Assembly: GCA_017979445.1 (NCBI GenBank)
Contig: CM030707.1
Span: forward strand, 18,365,086-18,429,085
Direction of reading: 5' to 3'
Source: Akebia trifoliata
Lineage: Eukaryota > Streptophyta > Magnoliopsida > Ranunculales > Lardizabalaceae
DNA length: 64,000 bases
The first letter of the stretch is position 1. The number at the start of each line of letters is the position of its first letter. Shown here piece by piece: positions 21,776 to 32,880 of this stretch. A model generated the notes under the pieces. The model searched no databases. It was given only the letters and a program-made list of their open reading frames with translations, and was not told the origin of the DNA. The translations under genes were made by a program, and so were the position numbers.

Positions 21776-22210
21776 GTGCCCTAATAGTCAAAACAACTTG
21801 TTGGAGTGCCTTAATTAATAATTGGGGTGTGTATAACACTGGCCAACATAAAAACAATCTCTTAGTATCAAAATGTTCTCTATATTATTATAGCTACAAT
21901 TTCGTACTAATTATTATTATAACAAGCTCTATATTCATCTTCGCCAATTACTCTTTTTAAATCAATCATAATATAACAGATTATTTCTTTAAAAAATAAC
22001 TTTGAAATATTATACACTTTAAAATTGTGAACGTTATTTGATTCCATCAAGATCTAGACTTTTCGACAATTTTCCTTTTCTTGAGAAAGTAATGTTTACG
22101 ACTCCAAAGGATGAAATTGACTATATTCCCGAGGACAATAATAGATCTCTTATAAGGAAGTCCAAGAAATGCTTCATTACAAGAGTTGCCAATATCTTAA
22201 ATACCATTTA

Positions 22211-23100
22211 AGGCGTGTTTGATTGCAGAGAAATATAACCTATCAAATGATTTGTTAGGCAAATCATTTGATAATGTTTAAGCATAATATTGAAAATTTT
22301 GTGAAAAATTATTTTTGTTATTAGAGTTGCATAAAAAAATATTATTTTAATTTAAATTTTGGGATAACTATATAAAAAAAATATATGATAAAATCATTCT
22401 TTTGTGAAAAAAATAGAATTATCACATCTTGATTTCTTAAATTATTAGAAAGTTACTATTGGCATCACAAATTTTAATTATTACACCCCAATTTCTTAAA
22501 TTGTTAGTCACACCTCAATTAAAGATTAAAACACACTCTTCAAACATTACAAAGGTTTGGCTCAAATTATAATCTCAACATTACAACACTCGTTCAAAAA
22601 AAATTAGTAGTTGTTTACAATTATGATTAGGCTCATATAAAATTCTAAACTAAAAAAAATAGATGATAGTCTAACAAAAAATCGAGAGAGTTTCTATTGT
22701 CACCACAAATTTTATTTATGATTTTTTTATCTAAGGTGTAATCAATAAAAGTTGGGGTGCCAATAGCAACTCTTTATTTTTATTTACTTGACTAAGCTAA
22801 TTTTAATTTTTCTTTGATAAAAAATAATTAATTTTTATCAATTGGAATATTTATTTTACATATAAAATTATGATTTTTTTTTAAATATGTGTTTTTTTTT
22901 TAATGATGCGTGTGATGACAAATCATTTTCCTAAGGGAGAGGGTAAGAAAATGATTTGCCGCTGATGAAGGAAAATCATGCTTGTTGACAAATCATTTTC
23001 CTGACAATTTTTTAATTTATGACTCACCAAATACTTGGAAATAGTAATTTTTCAATGAATTGCAATTTCTGCCTCATTTTCCTTACAATCAAACGTACGG
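22211..23100. mobile_element. Foldback element with GTGTTTGATTGC-type ends
   Basis: The left end AGGCGTGTTTGATTGCAG is inverted at the right as CTTACAATCAAACGTACGG. Sub-terminal AAATCATTTG / CAAATCATTTTCC motifs recur. Another repeat (22449-22773) is nested inside. The ends resemble the PIF-like element at 4525. The TSD is unclear. Confidence 0.55.
22449..22773. mobile_element. Nested MITE family C (CTATTGGCAYCMC type)
   Basis: The left end ACTATTGGCATCACAAATTT, followed by ATTACACCCCAATTTCTTAA, is inverted at the right as AAAAGTTGGGGTGCCAATAG. It also has AGATTAAAACACACTCTTC and GGCTCAAATTATAATCTCAA, shared with 58981-59436. It sits inside the element at 22211-23100 and is therefore younger than it. 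Confidence 0.65.
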
Positions 23101-23181
23101 TTGTTGGCATTGGGATAATTTTATCATTTCTATAAAATTTTGGTGATGAGGTAAGAACCAAGACTAAAACCTTTATTTTAA

Positions 23182-23822
23182 GGAAAAATTACTTAATAGA
23201 TCCTAAAGGAAGGATGCGTTTCTCAATGCACCCAGAGTTTTGGGGCATTATCTTAACGACCTTGTTAGTAAAAATATTTCTTTTTTCCTCAAGCGATATT
23301 TGAGTGGAGAATGTGTTCAGATGCACTTTGTGAAGCGTAGTTCTCGATGTTTCTTTTAGCTTTTTTATTTATTTCTTCAATATAAAGGGCTATCTCAACC
23401 TCTTTTTAATAAAATTGTACTTACCAAAAGACATATATTTATTTATCAATGCCACTTCATTCCCCCTAAAACGAAGAATTCAAATCGTCTAAATCGAGAT
23501 TCAAACCATTCAAATTATTGATCTTGACAATTTCAACTGATCTCAATGATTCATGTTGAATCATTGAGAAAGGCCAATCTTGACGATTTACGTTTAAACA
23601 TCAAGATCGATTTATAATCATTTACTTGGATAATTGGAAAAGAGGTTGATCTCAATGATTTGAATTGTTAATCTTGACAATTTGAGTCATGATTTCAACC
23701 ATTAAAAGGAGGTCAGGGGGCATAAAGAAAGAAAAGTCCATACTACAATGGATCATCAAATTATAAAAATTAAGAGATTTAGAAAGAAGTCCCTCTCACA
23801 GGGTGAATCAAGTAATTTTTCT
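23182..23822. mobile_element. TIR element, GGAAAAATTACTT type, copy 2
   Basis: The ends GGAAAAATTACTTAATAGAT and AATCAAGTAATTTTTC are inverted and match those at 19509-20192, as do the sub-terminal GAAAGAAGTCCCTCTC and GGATGCGTTTCTC stretches. The interior has short inverted tracts (TCTTGACAATTT / GATTTACG). No coding sequence. Confidence 0.6.
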
Positions 23823-24050
23823 TATTTTATTAATGTTTAAATACGTTTTAGTAATGATTAGAGAAGGGCAAAACAGTAAAAAAAACAAGGATCACAACGG
23901 GTGAACTCGCTGATTCTTCGGAATCCGGTCTGAATCTTTCGATTCGAATCGGATTCAACCGAGTTTTAAGACCAATTCTCTACTAAAAGGACAATAATAC
24001 CCTTTAGCTGTCGCCAATGATTGACAAGATAAACACGTAACCAATAGTAA

Positions 24051-24066
24051 GAGAGAGAGAGAGAGA
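24051..24066 (+). promoter_or_regulatory. (GA)8 tract upstream of the RMR gene
   Basis: GAGAGA repeats lie about 270 bp before the RMR start codon. GA/CT repeats are common near plant transcription starts. The DNA between this tract and the ATG is AT-rich, and no clear TATA box can be assigned. Confidence 0.4.
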
Positions 24067-24337
24067 TGCAGTGAGTGAGTCATCGGTGTATATTGCATTT
24101 TCCTACTTAAAAACCATCTCCAAACCCGAAAATTCTCGAAATAGTCCTTCTCAAATTGAGATTCTTCAAACCAAAAAATACAAATTAAGATGTTTAGATG
24201 ACCCAAAAAGCATGGAAGCCGATGTAATCATCCATAAAATTCTTCTAATTCTATCCTGAATTTTTTCTCAATTTTTTTTTCGTTGATTGAGGTGAATCAT
24301 TAGGGTTTTTCTTTTTGATTTCGTTTCATAAATATAT

Positions 24338-27300
24338 ATGGCGCTTGGAATTTCGAAGAAAGTAGGGTTTAAAGAGGAATCGTTGTTGTTCATGTGTTTT
24401 ATTTCTCTACTGGTTTCGACAACCACTGCGAGTATTATCTTGATTGGGCACAACGTATCTCTAGCGTTTGGAGACATTGAAGCTAACTTCGGTAAGTTAA
24501 AAAATGTGTTATTTGATTTCTTGTCTTAATTCTTTAGAGTTTGGTTAAAAAGAATGAGATTTGTAATCGTTAGGGTTTTAAAAATTGCTTTTTTTTTTTT
24601 TTGTGGTTTTGGATTGAAATTTGCAGCTCCTTCAGTTAAAGGATCTGGTGAATTGGGGAATTTGATTCTAGCCGAACCTCTTGATGCGTGTTCTAGGTTG
24701 TCTAGTAAATCTGGTTCAGTCGAAGGTTTAAATTCTTCATTCGTGTTGATAATTAGAGGAGGATGCACGTTCGAGGATAAAGTTAGACGAGCACAAAGTG
24801 CGGGCTACAAAGCAGCTATTATCTATGACAATGAAGATAATGATGCTTTGGTTGCAAGTAATGTGTCCTCCCCTTTTCGAAAGCTTAGTAATCGATTTTA
24901 GCTTTTCTTTTCATGTGTCTGAATATGAATTATGCTGCTATCTTTTAAAAAATTGGAATTTTTTGCACTATATTTGATTCATGTTATATTCCCTGGTTAC
25001 ATTTTAATGGTGGGGACCCAATATTCGGGAGACCCTTTTCTCGAACCAATATATATTTTCGTAGGTGTTATCGTAACATGTTTCTTTGGAAATATACATA
25101 CCAAGAGTCCCACCTACCCCCCAAAAGATGTGCCTATCGTGCACTATAGGTTGATAGGTAGGTGGATAAAGATGGGATAAATGGGGTTTGATACGAGGTC
25201 GATGTTACAATAACTCAGCAGACTATACCAACTCACCAAGTTGGCACCTTCAAAGAGAAAAGGTCAGTGGCCATTACAAAATATTTGGTAGAGTAATCTC
25301 TCAAGTATCTTAAATACCACTTGGGGTACATATCTAGGCATTTGCATCTTCCAACTAGGTTGAAACACTTTTCAAATCTAGTCAGCAATAAGTTAGGGAT
25401 GCTAGTGTCTAGAAGTGGTTATATATAGAGTTAGTCTATAGTCGGGGTTTCAATGGGTACCCATTTAGTTGGAACCGAATTGGTATCGGAACTGACAAGA
25501 TGGTTTTAGGTCCCTTTTTCTATTGGAACTGAACCAGAACCAACCCATGGACACCCCTAGTCTATGCTTCATGTTTTTACTAACTGTTTGTACTCCCAGG
25601 GTTCATATATATATATGTATAGATATAGTGAATTTTCTATATTTTGGAAACCATCCTCAAATTATGCAATACATTTTGACATTCTTAGCATCATGAAAAG
25701 ATAACATGAAGTTGAAAAACCTAGGCTATTCATCTAAACCATTGTTTTTAGTGGAACTTTATATAGTTAATGTTATTAGTGGATTCCAAAATCATGACTT
25801 TTGCATAAAACTTCCCAAAAAGCAATCCTATTTTGTCTTTTTGTGAGAAAAAGCAAGGGGTTTTAGTATCATTGTGCAATGGAATTATTGTAGATAATTT
25901 TCTGAGGCTTTGTGTTTTTTACAAAAGTTGCCATTATACACTCAAACCCTTGCTGTTTGTCCCTAAAAAATGGGGTTGTTTTTTCACCTTCATGCTACTA
26001 AGCTAAGATGAAAGTTGCCATTATACACTAAAACTCTTGTTGTTTGTCCCTAAAAAAGGGGGGTGTTTTTTTTTGCCTCCATGCTACTAAGCTAAGATGA
26101 AAGGACTAGAGTGGATGGTACAATGCCCTCCAGCTTTTCATACCTTTGGAGAACTTCCATTTACCAAGGAGACGAAGAGCTATGTGAAGTAAAAAGAAAT
26201 GCAGGTTCCAGCTAGCTTGGTAAAGTCTTTGGGTGATGATACTAGAGACCTAGTTCAAATCCCACCAGCACTGAGTTATTGGACTCATTAGAAACAGGCT
26301 TACCGAGCAAAAACAAAAAAAGTAAAAGAAGAAAGCTCACCCTTCATTCTCCAATGGTTGTCTAGGTTCTCCAAGAACCCTAGGCTGGAGAACTATTGCA
26401 TTACCCTTACATTAAGGCAGTTGACATAAATATAGTTTGAAATGGAAGAAAACTGCATGAAAAGCTTGAAATACTTCCTATGAGTCTATTGATCTTCTGC
26501 ACTCCTTAAGGATGAGGGTATTCTGTTATATATGCTACTGATCTGATGGTGCCCTTTCATTATTCTCTGCATGTGAGTGCTCAGTTAATTTTTAATTTTA
26601 TTCTATAACAACCTGGTAAAGTTCTGTATGCATGTTAGAATTCTGATTTCTTGCCACTGTAGATCATGTGACATTTTGCTATAAAATGGCGTAATCAACC
26701 AATCTTCCAAGTTTGCTTAAGGTTTCACATTCTCTTGAGCTTTAATTCTTAGTTCTTTTCTCATGCAAAACTATTTTCCAATCTTAATATTTTGAATTTT
26801 TTTTCATTAATTGAATTAACTTTTGTCCATCGTAAAAATACCAACACATTATGTGATGTTGAATCTGCACCCATCTTAATTCATGATCCTATGGAAATTG
26901 CAGTGGCAGGAAAGTCAAAAGGTATCAAAATTCATGCTGTGTTTGTATCCAAAGCCTCGGGTAAATTACTTAAGACGTATGCTGGCTTTACCGACATGGA
27001 GCTATGGATTATACCCAACTTTGAAAGCTCGGCATGGTCAATCATGGCCATTTCTTTCGTATCCTTACTTGCCATATCTGCTGTGCTGGCTTCCTGTTTC
27101 TTTATTCGTAGAAATCGTATTAGACAAGAAAGGCCTCGAGCTCCTCGTGTGCGGCAGCTCCATGGGATGAGTAGCCGTTTAGTGAACGCCATGCCCAGCT
27201 TGATTTTCACAGCAGTTTTAGAAGATAACTGTACCTCAAGAACATGTGCCATTTGCCTTGAAGACTATAGTGTTGGAGAGAAGCTCAGAGTACTGCCATG

Positions 27301-30300
27301 TCGTCACAGTATGTGTTCTTTGAACCTTCCAAACACCATGTTACTAGACAAATCTCTATATTTTTGGTTATGTAACATAAAATGAACTTCTGTTTCTGTG
27401 TTGAACATCACGTGACAGTTTCAGGCACACAGTCTGATAAACCCTATAAGTTCAAATTAGTTATTATATAGTGAGATTTAGTTTACAATAATTTCGTTCA
27501 AATAAACATGAGTGTATAGGTAAAATGTTACTAGATAAGGTGTCATACCGGAAAGTCATGTAAACCAGTTTCTAAGTAAACATGAGTGTCTAATATTCGG
27601 TAAATCAAAGGAGCATATATCTGAAATTTTTGTGGGAAGAAAGTATTTTGTCCATTGTTCAATACCATGAGTCTTAGTTACTAGAAGCACTAGGAAGCAA
27701 CTCATGTTGGAAGCGGGAGTGCAGTAAAAAATTAGAAATTGAACTATTATATGACTATAAGCTGGAGCAAAAATGGGGTTTTGGAGAAGGTGCGGCATGC
27801 TAATTGCTAAAGAAAAGATTCTTGCTACGAGGGTGGGGGGTAAAACTCTGGGTTATCGTCATTTCCTCTATTCATACCAACACAATAAACTCATACTACA
27901 AGAAAGAGAAAGGAAAGAGAGGGTGTAACAATTTTTGCCAGGTTCGTTGTCCAAATCACAATTTCATTTCCGATTCCCTTGGAGCCATTTCTATAGAAAC
28001 ATCCATCATGTTACATGTCACATTTTGTCTACCATGGCCAATCTCCAAAATGTCATCCAAATTTCCTCTCCTATTCTCATCCCTCTCCATTTTGCCTTTA
28101 ATTTTTTTCCTTTTTTAATATAGTTCCCAATGTAACTGATCAAAAATTAAATTGCAATAGGTTAGATTAAATCCATTATTGATCAGGGATCTTTCTTTTA
28201 GTTGATTGAGCAAATCTTATCAAAAGTCACGCATTTGGCAGGTTGGTCATCAATTCACCTAGTCATGGTATACTTTTAGCATAAACTCCTCACTTCACAC
28301 CATCTTGTGCCTTCAATGCATGGGGTGTTTTATTCGAAACTGGGTGGCTTCTTGACCTACTATGTTGCACGTTAGGAAACTTCCTTGGGGTTGGGTTGTG
28401 CTACCGTATTACTGGATTAGTCCATATCTCGAAAGGGATGTGGGATACCCTAAGTTATCAACAACAATTACAACAACAAAAAATGCACAGGGCACTTCTT
28501 GGTAAGCTAGATATGTATCTGATACATCCCTGAGTAGTATCCCTTTTGAATAGACATTAGGCTGTCTTTTGAGGACTGGGCTTTCTTCTAACTAAGGACT
28601 AGACAACCTCCCGACCAGGGACTAGATTGTCTCCCAAGGATTAGGTAGCCTCTTGACCAAGGACTGAATTGTATCTCGAGTAGTTACTAAGCTGCCTCTC
28701 AACTAGGGATTGGGCTATCTCAATTTGGGCTCTACATTTTTGGATGCATGATTCTCAAGGTTCAAGTGTCTAGCTTTGGTCAAGTGTAGTTTTTTCACAC
28801 AATTAGACCCCTCAGTAGTGTAGCATAATGCACTCATGATCTACCCAATAAAACAGACTTGGATGTTATCTCCTTTGGCTCTACATTGCGTTGGAGCCTC
28901 CTCCCATTTTATAGAGAAAATGATCTTGAGGACTATGTTCGATCTGCTCCCTTTCTCGTGAGGAAAAATATACTTTATAAGAGTATGTTTGATCCTCCTC
29001 TTGCGCCCAAGAGGAAGAGAATTCCTCATATGAGTGTGTTTGATCCCCCTTCACTAGCCTAGGAAGCCCCCTTGATCCAAAAACACGGCACACCCCCTTC
29101 AAAGCTCAGGAGGGAGAGACCACTTGATAAGCATGAGTTCAATTCCCTTCCCGTGCTCGTGAGGAAGAGAGCACTTGATACGAGTATATTTGATCCCCCT
29201 TATTTATGAGAGGAAGAGAATACTTACTATTCATGCTTGGAAGGACAAAACGCTTGAAAAGGATGTGTTTGATCCCCCTTCCTGGCTCTAGAAAACAACT
29301 TGTACAAATGTGTTTGATCCTTCTCATCCAGGAGAAGAATGCTTGACACTGGTGGGTTCAATCCCCTCTTGACCGGGGAGGAAAAGAGCATTTGGTATGC
29401 GTTTGCACGTGGTCCCATCCCAAAATTGGGAGGCGGGATACATGGGTTCATATTGTCATCGACAAGTCCCCTTCAACTGGCATGGACGGCTGACTCGATG
29501 TTCACTAATTAGATGGATTTGAATGATAACTCAATATTCAAGGTGTGATAGCTCGGTAATCATGCCTCAATCATTCAGATTTCCAACAGTGCATTATGGT
29601 AGGACTATCATCTTGTCATAACAACTTGGTGAATATGATTTAGCCATTAGGTGGAGTTGCGAGCCCTCTCTCCCCAAGATCTCCTTTTGGTCTCTATTTC
29701 CCCTCTTTGGTTAATATCCTAGTGTGATGGGTAATTTATCGCATTAATACACCATGCTCAAGGCAATGAACCAATGAATACGATAGGTGATATGACTAAT
29801 CTATGTCAAATCAGGAATTTCTCTTTTAGTTGTTTCAACAAGTCTTGTCCCTGATTTTTCTTTTAGTTGGTTCAACAAGTCTTGTCCCTGATTTTTCTTT
29901 TAGTTGGTTCAACAAGTCTTGTCAGGGCTCATGCCTTTGGCAAGTTGGTTGTTGATTGACCTGCTCGCATCATATTTCTATTAGAAATTCTCCTTACCTC
30001 TCACCATCATGTGCCTTTTAATGTGTGGGATGACTCCTAGCTAGGGAGATAGATCCTGATACGTCCCTGGGTGGACTCCCAACTCTCTTCTGACTAGGGA
30101 CTGTAAGTCCTCCCAACTAAGGATTAGGCACTTCTAGATGACTAGAGACTGAGTAGTCTGCAGACTAGGGACTAGGCGACCTTGAATTCTATGAACTCTG
30201 GATGTCCACATATCGATTTGGCATATGTTCGGCCTAGATTGAGAAATTTTTTAAAGGAGCACACACTGCACATGGTCTACTGGCTCATTAATCTGCATCA

Positions 30301-32880
30301 TTTATTAGCGAGCATCATGGATGGCTAGATTTTAGTTGTGTTGATTGATTGGTCCCAAGTTTGATCCACTTAATGCATGGACTTCCATCTAAAAATAATT
30401 AACCAAATCTTTGGTCTTTGATTAGAGGTATGATTTTGGACCATCAAGAATGTTGTGACTAGCATCCGGCATACTTTTTGTCTCTTTTCACTTTTCCTAG
30501 GACTGTGGATGCTAGGTTGGAAAGGTTTTTTTCGTGATTTTCTATGGCATGATAAGGTTGGAATAGGAAGTTCCACCTAGTTTGTTGGAAAAAGGTATGT
30601 TGTCCAAAGGTGCAAGGTGGTCTCGGCATAAGAAAGCTTAATATTAAGGTAAGTGGCTTTGGAAGTTTAATGTTGAGGAGGGTAGCTTGTGGGAAAAGGT
30701 TGTTGCAGCAAAGGTTGGGGTAGATTATTTTGGATGGGAGAGTAGAAATAATAGATTTCCATACGGTGTGGTATTTGGAAAGGGATTCTCAAGGTCTTAC
30801 CTGCTTTCCGTAAGAGAATTCCCTTCAAGATGGGTTCTGGGAGGATAGTTAGGTTTTGGGAGGTCCCTTTCATGGTGAGGTTTCCATAGCTTTTCTCTTT
30901 ATCTTTAAAGAAGGGTCTCCTAGTTACTTCCTTCTTGGATCAGTATGGGGGGGGAGCTGGGAGCCATACGGTGTGTTATTTGGAAAGGGATTCTCAAGGT
31001 CTTACCTGCTTTCCATAAGAGAATTCTCTTCAAGATGGGTTCTGGGAGGATAGTCAGGTTTTGGGAGGAGAGTAAGGTCTTGGGAGGTCCCTTTCATGGT
31101 GAGGTTTCCAGAGCTTTTCTCTTTATCTTTAAAGAATGGTCTCCTAGTTGCTTCCTTCTTGGATCAGTATTTGGTGGGTTGGGGTGGGCGCTTATGGGTT
31201 GGTAGCCGCTCGGGGTGTATTTTCTGTGAGCTCTTTCTATAACTCGTTGGTGCAATCCTCTTTCTGCTCTTTTCCTATTTGAGTGGTCTGGGGTCAAAAG
31301 GTTCCTTCTAAGGTGACTTTTTTCATTTGGTGCGGTGCACCTTGTTGCGGAAAATCTTGACCTTGGATCAAGTTATTAGGCAAGGTTTAAGTGATCCCAA
31401 CATTTGCTTGTCGTGCTTGAGCAATGCAGAGTCGGCAAATCATGTGCTTCTTCATTGTGCCTTCTCTCGGCAAATTTGGAGATTCTTTTTGGGTTTGTTT
31501 GGAGTGGGGGGTTACTTTCCAACATCATTCCAATCACTTTTTCAGTGTTGGACCGAGTGGGGCTCTTCTTTCTCTGATGCAAAGAGAGTGCTTTGGAGCC
31601 TTGCTTCTTTTGCGATTTGTTGAGGGATTTGGAAGGAGCACAATGGCTGGTGTTTTGATGGGAAGAGGTCACAATGTCCAACTTGATCTTGTCTATTCTT
31701 TTGGAAGGAGCACAATGGCTGGTGTTTTGATGGGAAGAGGTCACAACGTCCAACTTGATCTTGTCTATTCTTTGTTGTCTGTTCTTTTGGTACAAGGTCT
31801 TCAAAGAATTTAGTGTGCCTTCGTTGACAACTTATTTGGTAGATGGGAGTGGTTTGTAGAATTTGTGTTTCGTAGTCGTGTTTTTTTGGTTTTTTTTCCC
31901 TCTTTGTATCTTTGTTCAGTTGGTCATCTCGACCACATTCTAAATAAAATTCTTCTTGGTTTTCAAAAAAATATGCTACCACAGGTGCTTCAAATGATCA
32001 GATTTTATTGGAGAAAATTGATCATGGTTAGGTTGTGTGGTAATCCAAAAGTTAAAGGGTGGTAAATGTTGTATAAAATAATTGTCAAAATGACTAAGTG
32101 TGTTTTAGAAAATGAATGCTTTCCATGTGCTGATAGATGTAACTATTTCTCTAAAAGAAGAAAACTAGGTCTCCACCTTGGCGGCAAAAAATACGAGAAG
32201 ACCACACTATCCAGTGAATTTCCAATTGTAAAGTATACTCTATGGCTAAATTTCATTATTGTTCTGTATCATTTGTGGAAATGTCATCATCTAATTTCTT
32301 ATTGGAATTTTTTACAGAGTTCCATGCCCTTTGTGTGGATTCTTGGCTTACTACGTGGAGGACGTTTTGCCCTGTTTGCAAGCGGGATGCGAAGACAAGC
32401 AATGGTGATCCTCCAGCATCAGAGTGCACTCCATTGCTTCCATCGGGCCAAGCTTCTCCGTCCTCCTCTGCTGGTTTATCATCCTTAGGGGCATCATCAT
32501 CATCAGCCATACAAATAGCCCCAACTTCATCACGATCCCCATCAATTTCTCGTGGTCATTCCCTCTCTGGCACTTCTTTTGTTCATCCGCAGTCTCGTAG
32601 GTCTTATAATAACTCACCTGTCTTAAGCTTAAGTAGAAGCTCTATGGACTTAAGGGATGCATCTTTTTCCCAAACTACTCTTGCCTCACAATTAGTGCCT
32701 TCATACTCGGGCTACCCGTCCTTATCATCTCTTAATTCAAGGCACATATTACCCTCATATGTTCCTAGTTCAAGTAATGCCTCTCCAAGCTATGTTGGAT
32801 CTTCTAGTCGGCAGCAGTCGTACTTGCTGCATTGTAGTGAATCAACAGCAAGTTTGTCTCCTTATGATTCTACTCAATAG
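24338..32880 (+). CDS. RMR: RMR-type PA-TM-RING-H2 receptor protein (4 exons)
   Basis: Exons are 24338-24491, 24627-24857, 26904-27308 and 32318-32880 (1353 nt, 450 aa). All introns are GT-AG and the joins keep frame. Visible domains: an N-terminal hydrophobic signal-type segment (about residues 15-36); a PA domain (about 52-155) with AEPLDACS and [11 protein letters not shown]; the [10 protein letters not shown] signature; one membrane span (about 172-196) followed by a basic RR; and a RING-H2 finger from Cys243 (CAICLEDY) to Cys284 (CPVC), with Cys261, His263, His266 and Cys269 as the middle ligands. A Ser-rich cytosolic tail follows. Plant RMR proteins are known vacuolar sorting receptors for storage proteins, with possible E3 ligase activity; both roles are inferred here from homology. 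The length fits the longer RMR paralogues. The ATG is the first in frame before the signal segment. Exon 3 must be joined to exon 4 to complete the RING, which confirms the long intron. Confidence 0.93.
25440..25557. mobile_element. Very short hAT-like MITE with perfect 8-bp TSD
   Basis: TAGTCTAT is present at 25432-25439 and 25558-25565. The ends are AGTCGGGGTTTCAATGGG and CCCATGGACACCCC, matching the GGGGTGTCAATGG ends at 42826 and 45539. Inside are AGTTGGAACCGAATTGG and TATTGGAACTGAACC. It lies in RMR intron 2. Confidence 0.75.
25925..26102 (+). repeat. Tandem duplication, 87-bp unit, two copies
   Basis: AAGTTGCCATTATACACT at 25925 recurs at 26012, each followed by TGTTTGTCCCTAAAAAA and CATGCTACTAAGCTAAGATG. 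The copies differ by a few substitutions and by homopolymer length. Confidence 0.85.
26205..26325 (+). mobile_element. tRNA-derived SINE, family 2
   Basis: The box A-like TAGCTTGGTAAAGTC is followed by GGTGATGATAC and a box B-like TAGTTCAAATCCC. The body has GAGTTATTGGACTCATTAG and GGCTTACCGAGCAAAAAC before an A-rich end. Close relatives are at 43536 and 43664. It lies in RMR intron 2. Confidence 0.65.
28930..29430 (+). repeat. Degenerate tandem array around TGTTTGATCCCCCTT
   Basis: About eight units of 45-80 bp. Each ends in a TGTTTGATCC or GTTCAATCCC motif and contains GAGGAAGAGARYACTTG-type sequence. The array lies between the two direct repeats at 28150-28860 and 29790-30345. Frames on both strands here are created by the repeat. 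Confidence 0.65.
29823..29924 (+). repeat. Tandem repeat, 37-bp unit, 2.8 copies
   Basis: CTTTTAGTTGKTTCAACAAG, then TCTTGTCCCTGATTTTT, starts at 29823, 29860 and 29897. The near-identity of the units shows a recent expansion inside the old LTR-like element. Confidence 0.9.
30760..31170 (+). repeat. Direct duplication of about 190-205 bp in the LINE remnant
   Basis: Copy 1 is 30760-30946 and copy 2 is 30965-31170. Both begin CATACGGTGTG and end CTTCTTGGATCAGTAT. Copy 2 has an extra 19-bp piece near 31068-31086. A G-rich linker (GGGGGGGGAGCTGGGAG) separates them. Confidence 0.85.
31628..31771 (+). repeat. Tandem duplication, 72-bp unit, two copies
   Basis: The unit TTTGGAAGGAGCACAATGGC ... 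CTTGATCTTGTCTATTC repeats at 31628 and 31700 with almost no differences. It lies just after the LINE zinc-binding domain. The unit is a multiple of three, so open frames continue through it. Confidence 0.9.

Larger units (their letters stand above)
24858..26903 (+). other. RMR intron 2 with small repeats
   Basis: 2046 bp, donor GTAATG, acceptor ATTGCAG. It interrupts the PA domain coding region after residue 128. It holds a 118-bp hAT-like MITE, an 87-bp tandem duplication and a SINE (listed separately). The rest is AT-rich with no coding signal. Frames that read through the splice sites, such as the one ending at 24901 or starting at 26792, are intron extensions. Confidence 0.85.
28150..30345 (+). 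mobile_element. Decayed LTR-like, non-coding retroelement (inferred)
   Basis: Two diverged direct repeats of about 0.55-0.7 kb bracket a non-coding middle. Shared ordered blocks are CTTTTAGTTGATTGAGCAAA / CTTTTAGTTGGTTCAACAAG, CATTTGGCAGGTTGG / CCTTTGGCAAGTTGG, CACACCATCTTGTGCCTT / CTCACCATCATGTGCCTT, CTGATACATCCCTG / CTGATACGTCCCTG, and a run of AGGGACTAG-type motifs. No gag, pol or primer-binding site is visible. A LARD-like retroelement or a large old duplication are both possible. Boundaries are approximate. Confidence 0.45.
30440..31975 (+). pseudogene. LINE retrotransposon 3' remnant (RT C-terminal and zf-RVT)
   Basis: A broken remnant of a plant LINE ORF2. Conceptual translation, across frameshifts and stops, gives the post-RT region at 30520-30720 ([34 protein letters not shown]). 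After a duplication comes the zinc-binding RVT domain at 31300-31520 ([20 protein letters not shown], then [14 protein letters not shown]). The 3' end (31880-31972) reads like the usual LINE tail and finishes in a short poly-A. No endonuclease or catalytic RT core is present, so it is 5'-truncated and dead. It lies in RMR intron 3, in the same orientation as the gene. Confidence 0.8.
27309..32317 (+). other. RMR intron 3 (5.0 kb) splitting the RING finger
   Basis: Donor GTATGT, acceptor TTTTACAG. It falls one base into the codon after His263, between two zinc-ligand histidines. The right half is mostly transposon-derived: an LTR-like element (about 28150-30345) and a LINE remnant (about 30440-31975). 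The segment 27309-28150 is AT-rich with no recognised element. Large open frames on either strand in this intron belong to the transposon remnants or are chance. Confidence 0.85.

Noticed and set aside
26792..26903. In-frame extension upstream of RMR exon 3
   Set aside because: This is intron sequence. The acceptor ATTGCAG at 26903 joins in phase to the donor at 24858 and restores the conserved PA domain.
31376..31982. Minus-strand frames of 142 and 146 codons over the LINE remnant
   Set aside because: The plus strand carries the recognisable LINE zinc-binding domain. The minus frames are open because of the in-phase 72-bp duplication and have no homology that I can see.
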